64,000 bases of DNA from an uncultured Oxalicibacterium sp. (lineage in GTDB: Bacteria; Pseudomonadota; Gammaproteobacteria; Burkholderiales; Burkholderiaceae_D), in assembly GCF_913776015.1 (NCBI RefSeq), contig NZ_CAJYMD010000066.1:1-64000 (forward strand). The letters run 5' to 3'. Made by a program: the position numbers and the translations under genes. Shown here piece by piece: positions 57,150 to 64,000 of the stretch (position 1 is the first letter of the stretch; every line of letters begins with the position of its first letter). The notes below the pieces were generated by a model. The model saw nothing but the letters and a program-made list of their open reading frames with translations, was not told the DNA's origin and did no database searches.

Positions 57150-57977
57150 ATGCTGATTCACCCGATGCCTGACCCGATCGCGATTTCGATCGGCCCGATC
57201 GCCATTCACTGGTACGGCCTGATGTACCTCGCCGCCTTCTTGCAGTTTGTCTGGCTGGCGCGCATTCGCATCAAGCAGCCGCAAATCGTGCGAGCGGGCT
57301 GGACCAGGGACGACATCGAAGACATGCTGTTCTATGGCGTGGTCGGCGTGATCGTCGGCGGGCGACTTGGCGAAGTGCTGTTCTATGCGCCAGCCTATTA
57401 CTTCGCCAATCCGCTCGAAATCTTCAAGGTGTGGAAAGGCGGTATGTCCTTCCATGGCGGCTTCCTCGGCGTCTTGCTGATGATGGGCGTCTGGGCCCGC
57501 AAGAAAGACCGCAACGTGCTCGACGTCTGGGATTTCATCGCGCCGATGGTGCCGCTCGGTTACGCCTTTGGCCGTCTCGGCAATTTCATCAACGCCGAAC
57601 TGCCGGGCCGCATTGCCGATCCGTCGCTACCGTGGGCCATGATCTGGCCGAACGTCGATAACCAGCCGCGTCACCCGTCGCCGCTGTATCAGGCGTCCAT
57701 CGATGGCGTGCTGCTGTTTATCATCCTGTGGCTGTTCTCGCGCAAGGAACGTCCGCGCATGGCGGTCGGTGGCATGTTCTCGCTGCTGTACGGTTGTGCG
57801 CGCTTCTTCACCGAATACTTCCGCACACCTGATTACGAAGTCCATTTTGGTCCTGTCACAATTTCAGCCGGGCAGATGCTGTCTATACCGCTGATTGCGT
57901 TGGGTATCGTGATGCTGATCATTGCGTATCGCACGCCAAAGTATCCGGCCACCCGCGTACAACCAGCCAAAAGCTGA
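57150..57977 (+). CDS. lgt: Prolipoprotein diacylglyceryl transferase
   Basis: A 275-residue inner-membrane enzyme that adds diacylglycerol from phosphatidylglycerol to the lipobox Cys of prolipoproteins. Seven hydrophobic segments and the essential stretches GGMSFHGGFLGV and GRLGNFINAELPGR are intact, with RHPSPLYQASIDG later. It starts 3 bp after the LysR stop, an unusual neighbour. Confidence 0.97.
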   Translation: MLIHPMPDPIAISIGPIAIHWYGLMYLAAFLQFVWLARIRIKQPQIVRAGWTRDDIEDMLFYGVVGVIVGGRLGEVLFYAPAYYFANPLEIFKVWKGGMSFHGGFLGVLLMMGVWARKKDRNVLDVWDFIAPMVPLGYAFGRLGNFINAELPGRIADPSLPWAMIWPNVDNQPRHPSPLYQASIDGVLLFIILWLFSRKERPRMAVGGMFSLLYGCARFFTEYFRTPDYEVHFGPVTISAGQMLSIPLIALGIVMLIIAYRTPKYPATRVQPAKS

Positions 57978-58022
57978 TCTGGCAACGCAACCCAGAACAA
58001 CGAAACCGGTTTGTTTCCTCTC

Positions 58023-58673
58023 ATGGATTTCTGGTCTTTCTTCACCCGGCTGGCGGATACCAACTTCACGCTGCCGGTCGCGCTGCTGATCAGTGTATGG
58101 CTGGCCGCCGCACGCGAGTGGCGCTTGGCAACGTGGTGGTTGATGCTGTTTGGCTTCGGCCTGTTTCTCGTTACGGCAACCAAGGTGGCTTACGTCGGTT
58201 GGGGTATCGGCATTGCTGCCGTCGACTTCCACGGCTTCAGCGGTCATGCAATGCGTGCCGCAACAATTGCGCCACCATTTGCCTACCTGCTGGCCCAACG
58301 GTGCACAAGCAGTGTGCGCGCCACGGCAGTCATCGCTGCCATCGTCTTTGCCATCGCCATTTGCGTCTCGCGACTCGTACTGGGCGTACATTCGGTTTCC
58401 GAAGCGATCAGCGGCTTGCTGCTCGGCTTCCTGCTTGCATTCACTTTCATCGCCATCAGCCAACGCCATGCAGGCATTGCCTTCACACGCCAGTACTTGA
58501 TCCTGGGCGCGTTGCTGTTACTGCCAATTCTGAATGCTCGCCCGGCACCGACTCAAGGTTGGATCGAACACGTCGCAACGCACTTGGCAGGAGAAGCGAA
58601 TCGCGACGCCATTCTTCAGCGCATGGGCAAACTGCCTCCAAATGATACGCCCGACACCGCCATACAGCGTTAA
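58023..58673 (+). CDS. PAP2 superfamily membrane phosphatase
   Basis: A 216-residue membrane protein with six hydrophobic segments. The three PAP2 motifs are seen as TATKVAYVGWGIG (I, diverged), FSGHAMRAA (II, His) and SRLVLGVHSVSEAISG (III, Arg, His). It would dephosphorylate lipid phosphates such as undecaprenyl pyrophosphate or phosphatidic acid on the outer face of the inner membrane. The ATG at 58023 is preferred to the TTG at 58011. It follows lgt by 45 bp. Confidence 0.85.
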   Translation: MDFWSFFTRLADTNFTLPVALLISVWLAAAREWRLATWWLMLFGFGLFLVTATKVAYVGWGIGIAAVDFHGFSGHAMRAATIAPPFAYLLAQRCTSSVRATAVIAAIVFAIAICVSRLVLGVHSVSEAISGLLLGFLLAFTFIAISQRHAGIAFTRQYLILGALLLLPILNARPAPTQGWIEHVATHLAGEANRDAILQRMGKLPPNDTPDTAIQR

Positions 58674-58727
58674 ACCTGAATTCACACACCATCGATCAAT
58701 CCCGCAATAATTGATAGCTCCAAAACA

Positions 58728-58750
58728 AAAAGCCCGCGTGAGCGGGCTTC
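58728..58750. terminator. Terminator between the PAP2 and pyrophosphorylase genes
   Basis: Stem AAGCCCGC pairs with GCGGGCTT around GTGA, with an A run on the left and TCT on the right. It suits the minus strand (T-rich tail) best and sits between convergent genes. Confidence 0.75.
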
Positions 58751-58791
58751 TATGAAAATGTCTCTTGGTGCGCCGATCGCACCAGAGAAGA

Positions 58792-59946
58792 TCAGGCTAC
58801 GGCAACCGCCTTGGCCTGTTTGATTGCCGTGCGTGAACTGCCACGACGATCGCGTGCATCACGCCATGCTTCGGTTTCACTTTCCGAAATATGTTGCATC
58901 TTGCCTTCGCGCGTGACCGAGTAGTTACGATGCACAACCAACTCGTTCATCTTAGAGCCCGGCGACACGCGCGTGTACTCGAACAACACGCTACGCTCGA
59001 CATGTGCACCCGCACAAATCTGACTGCCATGACCGATCCAGGTTGGGCCGATGATCGTCGCCCCTGCCTCAATGTGGGTGCCGGACCCGATGTAGACAGG
59101 ACCTTCAATGGTCGTGCCTTCCCAATCGATGCGCGTATTAAGGCCGACCCACAAACCTTCGCGAATCTGCGTACCAGGCATCGTCATGTGTGCCAGTTCG
59201 CCTTGCAACACGCTTTGCGATACTGCCCAGTAGTCGCGAATATTGCCGATGTCGATCCAGTTGAAGAAACGCTTTTGTGCGTAGAACGGCATGCCCTTTT
59301 CCACCAGCAGCGGGAAAAGCTGCGAGCCGATGTCGAATTCGGTATCAGGTGGAATCAGTTTCAGCACTTCCGGTTCCATGATATAGATACCGGTACTGGC
59401 AAACAGCGATTTGGCTTCTTCCGGCTTTGGTTTTTCCTGGAATGACTGGACGCGACCCTGTTCATCCATCACGACCATACCGTAGTCGGCCGCTTTTTCG
59501 CGCTCGACTTCTTTGGTAATGATGCTGACCATGGCCCCTTTTCGGCGATGTTCGAACAAGGCTGACTTGATATCCAGATCGATCAACGCGTCACCGCAAA
59601 TAACCAGCGTCGTTTCATCGAAGAAATTGCCGAATTCCTGAATTTTCTTCATACCGCCGGCAGAGCCGATCGGCTTCGGCATGACTTCACCGTTTTCATC
59701 CATGAAACCTTCAAAGGAATAGCCGATCTGCGCACCGAAACGCTGACCTTCACCAAAATATTCCTCGATCTTGTGGTGAAGATAGCTGACATTAACCATG
59801 ATGTCGCGAATGCCGAACTTCACCAGATGTTCAACCAGATATTCCATCACCGGCTTACCGAGGATGGGAATCATCGGTTTGGGTAGTTCATAAGTGAGAG
59901 GCTGGACACGGGTGCCCTTGCCTGCTGCAAGAATCATTGCTTTCAT
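58792..59946 (-). CDS. Nucleotide-sugar pyrophosphorylase (mannose-1-phosphate guanylyltransferase-like)
   Basis: A 384-residue nucleotidyltransferase. The N-terminal part has the signature LAAGKGTRVQPLTYELPKP and GKPVMEYLVEHL, ICGDALIDLD (metal) and FQEKPKPEEAKS; a C-terminal left-handed beta helix (about 255-350) has repeated turns such as GPVYIGSGTHIEAGATIIG. It would make GDP-mannose or a similar sugar nucleotide. A 35-residue basic tail ends AIKQAKAVAVA. A small ORF lies 27 bp upstream on the same strand. Confidence 0.88.
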   Translation of the reverse strand: MKAMILAAGKGTRVQPLTYELPKPMIPILGKPVMEYLVEHLVKFGIRDIMVNVSYLHHKIEEYFGEGQRFGAQIGYSFEGFMDENGEVMPKPIGSAGGMKKIQEFGNFFDETTLVICGDALIDLDIKSALFEHRRKGAMVSIITKEVEREKAADYGMVVMDEQGRVQSFQEKPKPEEAKSLFASTGIYIMEPEVLKLIPPDTEFDIGSQLFPLLVEKGMPFYAQKRFFNWIDIGNIRDYWAVSQSVLQGELAHMTMPGTQIREGLWVGLNTRIDWEGTTIEGPVYIGSGTHIEAGATIIGPTWIGHGSQICAGAHVERSVLFEYTRVSPGSKMNELVVHRNYSVTREGKMQHISESETEAWRDARDRRGSSRTAIKQAKAVAVA

Positions 59947-59973
59947 GTTCTCCCTCTGCTTTTTTTCAATAGG

Positions 59974-60174
59974 TTAGGAATACAAATCGATAGCATCAGC
60001 CGTGCATAACGGCGTCATTGCTACGACAGGGAAATTGTGTGATACGCCAGAGGCGGCGCTTTCTGAAGGGAAGATAACCGGAGATGAAATAAGACCCTTG
60101 CCGAAAAAGCCAGTAGCAGCGTCACGATAACGCCTTTGCTGCTCCACACTGGTCTTGGCCAAGGGAATGTTCAT
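59974..60174 (-). CDS. Small hypothetical protein upstream of the pyrophosphorylase gene
   Basis: A 66-residue ORF starting MNIPLAKTSVEQQRRYRDAA with AGGT 8 bases before the ATG. It is soluble, without recognised motif, and its codon use is like that of its neighbours. The stop lies 27 bp before the pyrophosphorylase start, so both can share a message. It is either a real small gene or a translated leader. Confidence 0.45.
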   Translation of the reverse strand: MNIPLAKTSVEQQRRYRDAATGFFGKGLISSPVIFPSESAASGVSHNFPVVAMTPLCTADAIDLYS

Positions 60175-60316
60175 GTTTCTTACCTGATCAACCGCATCGT
60201 TATACTTCTATAAAGATTATTTAAGCAGCACAAAGTTCATTCTGCCGTGCGCTAACGCACGCTTGCAAGGGAAATTGTTTCGCATTTGCAGCATCATCGG
60301 CGTCTGGCAATTTCCC

Positions 60317-60775
60317 TCACAGCATTTTTTTGACAAGATAATTCCATTCGCATTTCGTCACCGGCGTAATGGAGAGACGACTGCCTTTCTGCAGTACCTG
60401 CATCGTCTCCAGCGCTGACGCAGCACGCATCTCGGCCAACGGCACCAGTCGCGTTTTTTTGAGCGCGCGCACGTCTACCAGCATCCAGCGCGGATTTTCA
60501 CGCGTGGCTTTGGGATCGTAATAAGGACTGTGAGGATCGAACTGCGTTTCATCAGGGTAGGGTGTGCTCGCCACCTCGGCCAGCCCGGCGATGCCTGGCT
60601 CGGGGCAACTGGAGTGGTAGAACAACACGCCATCACCGATCTGCATGGTGTCGCGCATGAAGTTGCGTGCCTGATAGTTGCGTACACCGGTCCACGGCAC
60701 GGTCTGGCCCGGCGCGGCAAGGGCATCGTCAATGCTGACTTCGTCAGGTTCGGATTTCATGAGCCAGTAACGCAT
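60317..60775 (-). CDS. EVE domain protein
   Basis: A 152-residue single EVE domain (PUA-like fold) protein. Family features are YWLMKSEPDEVSIDDAL at the start, VRNYQARNFMRDTMQIGD and EVASTPYPDETQFDP. Such domains bind modified bases in DNA or RNA. AGGAAA precedes ATG 60775, which decides the start over an upstream ATG at 60859. It follows the 6S RNA gene, the usual betaproteobacterial order zapA-ssrS-EVE. Confidence 0.93.
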   Translation of the reverse strand: MRYWLMKSEPDEVSIDDALAAPGQTVPWTGVRNYQARNFMRDTMQIGDGVLFYHSSCPEPGIAGLAEVASTPYPDETQFDPHSPYYDPKATRENPRWMLVDVRALKKTRLVPLAEMRAASALETMQVLQKGSRLSITPVTKCEWNYLVKKML

Positions 60776-60859
60776 GATAGTTTCCTGCGAGATGAAGAAC
60801 GCGTGCATGGCTAATTGCACAAGCATCATGCAAAAGCCGGACCATGATAAAACGCGCAT

Positions 60860-60890
60860 AAAAAAACGGCTGCATTTACATGCAGCCGTT
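60860..60890 (-). terminator. Terminator after 6S RNA
   Basis: On the minus strand AACGGCTGCAT pairs with ATGCAGCCGTT, loop GTAA, followed by a run of seven T's. Confidence 0.9.
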
Positions 60891-60900
60891 CATCAATTAG

Positions 60901-61073
60901 TCCCCGCCTGTGCCGCTTTGCCGGCATCCCGAACCAAGAGGTTCAAGGTGGCCGCAGTTAGTTCAACTTCGGGTTCATCGGACTAGCGACGATCACTCCC
61001 ATCGAACAAAATTCCGCGACCGCTGCGCATAAATGGTTCAAGGAATATATGGCAATGGCGAACACCGCAGGGA
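60901..61073 (-). ncRNA. ssrS: 6S RNA
   Basis: The region between zapA and the EVE gene codes for a 6S RNA on the minus strand. The conserved segment GGCCACCTTGAACC with a following GGTTC (60925-60955) matches the right arm of the 6S central region. The two ends pair: TCCCTGC (61073-61067) with GCGGGGA (60907-60901), then GTGT with GCAC and CGC with GCG further in. It is followed by a strong terminator. 6S RNA binds housekeeping RNA polymerase in stationary phase. Ends are accurate to about 10 bases. Confidence 0.85.
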
Positions 61074-61121
61074 ATTGCAGTTTACCGCAATCGCCCCTTC
61101 AAAGAAAGCGTCGCAGCGTGA

Positions 61122-61433
61122 TTAAAACAGTTTTTCTTGTGGTGCGAGTGCGGTATCCAACACCGCATGCATCGCGGAAATTTTCTGATGAACTTCCGCC
61201 ATCGTCATCTCGGACAAAGGCCCTTCCGGCGTCTTGGTAGAAAGCAATTCTGCCGTCACCCCAAGTGCTGCCGTGACGGCGATGCGATCGGTCCCTTTGA
61301 TTTTGCCGGCATCGCGAATGGCGCACATCTTTTCATCGAGGTAGGCAACCGCTTCGCGCAAGGCTTGCTCTTCCTCTTCCTTGCAGGCGAGCTTGTATGG
61401 CTGGCCCATGATGGACACATTGACCTGAATCAT
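61122..61433 (-). CDS. zapA: Cell division protein ZapA
   Basis: A 103-residue Z-ring associated protein. The N-terminal QVNVSIMGQPYKLACKEEEE and the second half, AYLDEKMCAIRDAGKIKGTD followed by RIAVTAALGVTAEL, are typical; the C-terminus forms a coiled coil. It cross-links FtsZ filaments. It overlaps the upstream ZapB-like gene by ATGA, and 6S RNA follows. Confidence 0.95.
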   Translation of the reverse strand: MIQVNVSIMGQPYKLACKEEEEQALREAVAYLDEKMCAIRDAGKIKGTDRIAVTAALGVTAELLSTKTPEGPLSEMTMAEVHQKISAMHAVLDTALAPQEKLF

Positions 61434-61648
61434 GCTGCCTCTTCCTTCTGTTCTTCTGGTGCGGGGATTTTTTCGAGCAGCGCTGCCACGCGATCGTGCG
61501 CTTCCTGCATGCGTCGCGCGAGTTCGGCGTTTTCTTCGGACAATGCAGACGAACGCAAACGCAACTCGGCGTTTTCACTGCGCAGCGACTGTGTCAGCGC
61601 GGCCAGTTGTTCGATCTTTTCGGAAAGGGTATGGAAGTCGGAAATCAT
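61430..61648 (-). CDS. ZapB-like coiled-coil protein (TIGR02449 type)
   Basis: A 72-residue protein that is nearly all coiled coil: FHTLSEKIEQLAALTQSLRS and SSALSEENAELARRMQEAHD show heptads. The start at 61648 (MISDFHTL) gives the family length; a frame to 61702 is open but lacks coding character. It overlaps zapA by ATGA, so it likely acts with ZapA at the division site. Confidence 0.82.
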   Translation of the reverse strand: MISDFHTLSEKIEQLAALTQSLRSENAELRLRSSALSEENAELARRMQEAHDRVAALLEKIPAPEEQKEEAA

Positions 61649-61798
61649 GCCGCAACTATAGTGGCGCAGGCTGGCGAGCGCAATAGATGCAATGAGACGC
61701 ACCCGCTTTTTTGCACAATGCTGACAATTGTTGAGAAATCACTCGACTTGTCTGCATGTTCTTGCAAAGAGCGTTGCCACAGCCTCAATCCATTTCCG

Positions 61799-64000
61799 TC
61801 AATCGATTTCGATCAACTGCCCGTCCACGGTAATCAACGCCGTGCGAATCGGCACGTTTTGAAATACCAGCGAAGCAGCCGTGCGATAACGCGCCAGTTG
61901 CTGCGCATAAGCCAGTCGCTCGCTGTCGAGCAGATTGCGTTTGTAATCGAGAATCCACAGCGCATCGTCGAACATGACAATGCGATCGAAACGCGCAGTG
62001 CCGTCATCGGTAACGATTTCCATCTCATTGCGCGCAAAACGATATTGCGCCGGATCGAAAAACTGTGCCAAAGCCGGCTGCGACACAATGGCTTGTGCCT
62101 GTGCGCTGACAATTTCTGCCAGCGCCGGTTTGCAAGGTAGCCAGGCTGCAACGATTGCCGGATCGATCGCAGCCAGCGGCCATTGCGAACGATGCGTGAG
62201 TCTTTCCATCAACGCATGCAAGGCAATGCCTTCGTCGATTTCTTCGGATGCAACGGGCGCGGGCATCGCCATCGTCTCAGGCGGCATGGGCGGCGGCGCA
62301 AAAACCGGCCAGTCAAATTCAATGCCCTGCTCGGTTGCAAACTCTTCTGCACCCTGATCAACCGGTGCACGCGTTTCACTTGCGGCAAAGCGCGCGTACC
62401 AACTGTCTTCCTTGATGCCTTTGCTGCCGTTGGCGACGCCACTGACGATCAACAGATGGCGCGCGCGCGTGGCAGCTACATAGAGAAGATTCCAGTTTTC
62501 CTGCTCCCCCAAACGTTCTTCTTCTTCAAACAAGTCATTGCGGGCGGCGCCGCGCTCGTTCTTGCGATGATAGGCAGAGAAATGTGTGGGATGCGGACTG
62601 CCCTGCGGCCAGTCGCACAGGATGCCGAGGCTGTCTGCCGCATCCGTACTGTGATTCGTGTCCAGCATGACGACGATGGATGCTTCCAGCCCCTTAGCAC
62701 CATGAATCGTCAGAATGCGTACGGCATCGGCCGCTGCATCGATATCCGCTTCGTTCGGTGCATCGCTTTCCGCCGACGAACGCAAGCGTCGCAGCGCATC
62801 GATGAAACGTGGCAGGCTCGGATAACGACCGGCATCCATGTTCAGCGCCAATTCGGTAAATGCTTCGATATTGCCGCACACCTGACTGCGCACCAGCGGC
62901 GAAGCTGCTTGCACGTAGCGCTCGACAATCTGGCCTTCATGCAGGATGCGATCGAGCAAATCATGCACGGGCAGATGCGGCATTACTTCCAGCCAACGTT
63001 GCAACAAGGCCTGGCCGCGTTGTAATGCGGGCGATGTCAAGCCCGTTACTGCCTGGCAGAGACGGTCCCACCAACTGCGCTCCGCTTTGTCATTTCTCTC
63101 CGCCAGTGAAATCAGGTCTTCGTCGTCGGCACCGACAATCGGCGACTTCAGCACATGCGCCAATGCCAGATCGTCATGCGGCGTGATCAGGAAGGTCAAC
63201 AAGGCGATCAGATCGGCGATTTCAAGCGAATCGAGCAAACCGCCGCGACGATCGGAAGCAAAAGGAATCCCGACTTCGCGCAGCGCGGTTTCGTAGGCGT
63301 TCAGATGCGTGCGTTTCTTGACCAGCAACATGACATCGGACCAGCGCGTACCAGGCCGTTGCATCATGGCTTCCCTCAAGGCGCGCGCTACCTGTTGCCC
63401 CTCTTCCAGACGACGCGCATCCTCTTCCTCTTCACGCGCCGTGGTCAGTGGATCGCGCAATTGCGCAGGCGTCCAGACTGCTTTTTCTGTATCTTCTTGC
63501 TCGATCAGCGGCAGACGCCATACCGTGCCTTCGTCTGCATTCAGTGTCGTCTGTGCGTGATAAAGCGGATTGTCTTGCAAGGCAAGATTGATGGCATCAA
63601 CGATACCGGCCGCATTGCGTCGCGTCTGGTTGGTGCGCAGAGCGGCGGCCCCCTGTTGCGTCAGCAGATCAAGCGCGGCGCGGAACACACGCGGTTCGGC
63701 ACGACGAAAACGGTAAATCGATTGTTTGGGGTCGCCGACCACGAACATGCTGGGTCGTTGCACATCGTCGCCGTAAGCCGCCAGCCATGCCTGCACGATG
63801 TTCCATTGCAACGGATTGGTGTCCTGAAATTCGTCAAGCAGCACGTGGCGATAACGGGCATCGAGACGGCTTTGCAGATAGGCTGCATGCTCGCTGTTGG
63901 CCAGCAGACGCCACGCATGCCATTCGAGATCGGCAAAGTCGAATACACGCTGCTCGGCCTTCACACTCTGATAAATATCGAGATATGCACTGCCGACAGT
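61799..64000 (-). CDS. UvrD/Rep-type helicase-nuclease (AddA/RecB-like), 3' part
   Basis: The gene runs off the right edge; 733 residues of the C-terminal side are visible. Helicase motifs II (VLLDEFQDTNPLQW), III (VVGDPKQSIYRFRRAEP), V (ILTIHGAKGLEASIVVML) and VI (LLYVAATRARHLLIV) are intact. The C-terminal PD-(D/E)XK nuclease is seen as a Glu and RFDRIVMFDDALWILDYKRN (Asp, Asp-Tyr-Lys). It is the AddA subunit type of the exonuclease V-like repair enzymes that process double-strand ends. The AddB partner is expected upstream, outside the window. Confidence 0.93.
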   Translation of the reverse strand, partial: TVGSAYLDIYQSVKAEQRVFDFADLEWHAWRLLANSEHAAYLQSRLDARYRHVLLDEFQDTNPLQWNIVQAWLAAYGDDVQRPSMFVVGDPKQSIYRFRRAEPRVFRAALDLLTQQGAAALRTNQTRRNAAGIVDAINLALQDNPLYHAQTTLNADEGTVWRLPLIEQEDTEKAVWTPAQLRDPLTTAREEEEDARRLEEGQQVARALREAMMQRPGTRWSDVMLLVKKRTHLNAYETALREVGIPFASDRRGGLLDSLEIADLIALLTFLITPHDDLALAHVLKSPIVGADDEDLISLAERNDKAERSWWDRLCQAVTGLTSPALQRGQALLQRWLEVMPHLPVHDLLDRILHEGQIVERYVQAASPLVRSQVCGNIEAFTELALNMDAGRYPSLPRFIDALRRLRSSAESDAPNEADIDAAADAVRILTIHGAKGLEASIVVMLDTNHSTDAADSLGILCDWPQGSPHPTHFSAYHRKNERGAARNDLFEEEERLGEQENWNLLYVAATRARHLLIVSGVANGSKGIKEDSWYARFAASETRAPVDQGAEEFATEQGIEFDWPVFAPPPMPPETMAMPAPVASEEIDEGIALHALMERLTHRSQWPLAAIDPAIVAAWLPCKPALAEIVSAQAQAIVSQPALAQFFDPAQYRFARNEMEIVTDDGTARFDRIVMFDDALWILDYKRNLLDSERLAYAQQLARYRTAASLVFQNVPIRTALITVDGQLIEID

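Overview
This window looks like a chromosomal segment of a betaproteobacterium, most likely order Burkholderiales and family Oxalobacteraceae (Herminiimonas/Janthinobacterium-like). The grounds are a homodimeric-type aceE, a lipoyl-bearing E3, a betaproteobacterial proteasome homolog inside the pyruvate dehydrogenase operon, a small Trp-rich protein of the TIGR04438 type, a 6S RNA gene next to zapA, and moderately GC-rich coding. The genus is inference; no rRNA or other decisive marker is present. Most of the window is ordinary core genome. I see no CRISPR array, prophage, insertion sequence or tRNA.

Layout. 1-16.7 kb: end of htpG, a DEDDy exonuclease, DUF2059 and membrane proteins, an SDR enzyme, a uracil/deoxyinosine glycosylase, a SpeE-like methyltransferase-fold protein, an orphan GspE/PilB-type ATPase, a TerC protein, an epimerase-like SDR divergent (12 bp gap) from a ferredoxin-type reductase, an argD-like/NlpC/SGNH run preceded by a possible leader peptide and terminator, and small accessory oxidoreductase, GFA and ICMT genes. 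17-24 kb: the pyruvate dehydrogenase operon aceE-aceF-BPH-lpdA on the minus strand. 24.5-30.6 kb: folD-prlC, a secreted glutaredoxin-like protein, holC with an overlapping partner, and dadA. 30.8-40.9 kb: an Lrp regulator divergent from a lone branched-chain-type binding protein, then a long minus-strand operon coding for a LivKHMGF-type ABC transporter, an amidase, an M20 carbamoylase/allantoate-type hydrolase and an XRE-cupin regulator. Together these suggest uptake and hydrolysis of an amide- or carbamoyl-containing compound.

41.2-45.7 kb: a small cytochrome c, then an iron-uptake surface-signalling unit (Fur box, ECF sigma factor, FecR, TonB receptor with an STN domain). An 11-bp hairpin covers the ribosome binding site of the receptor. 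46-53 kb: a PAS-GAF-GGDEF cyclase, an unknown protein, a class V aminotransferase, a one-helix protein and a hybrid histidine kinase. 53-64 kb: an AEC transporter, ilvD divergent from a LysR gene with a perfect dyad between them, lgt, PAP2, a nucleotide-sugar pyrophosphorylase, an EVE protein, 6S RNA, zapA with a ZapB-like partner, and the C-terminal part of an AddA/UvrD-type helicase-nuclease that runs off the right edge.

The most unusual items are the proteasome homolog inside the PDH operon, the E3 with two tandem lipoyl domains, the hairpin at the TonB-receptor start, a LivG-like ATPase without a canonical signature motif, the Arg-rich leader ORF before argD, and a 32-codon ORF with a strong ribosome binding site. 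None is proven to be a new system; each comes with a test.
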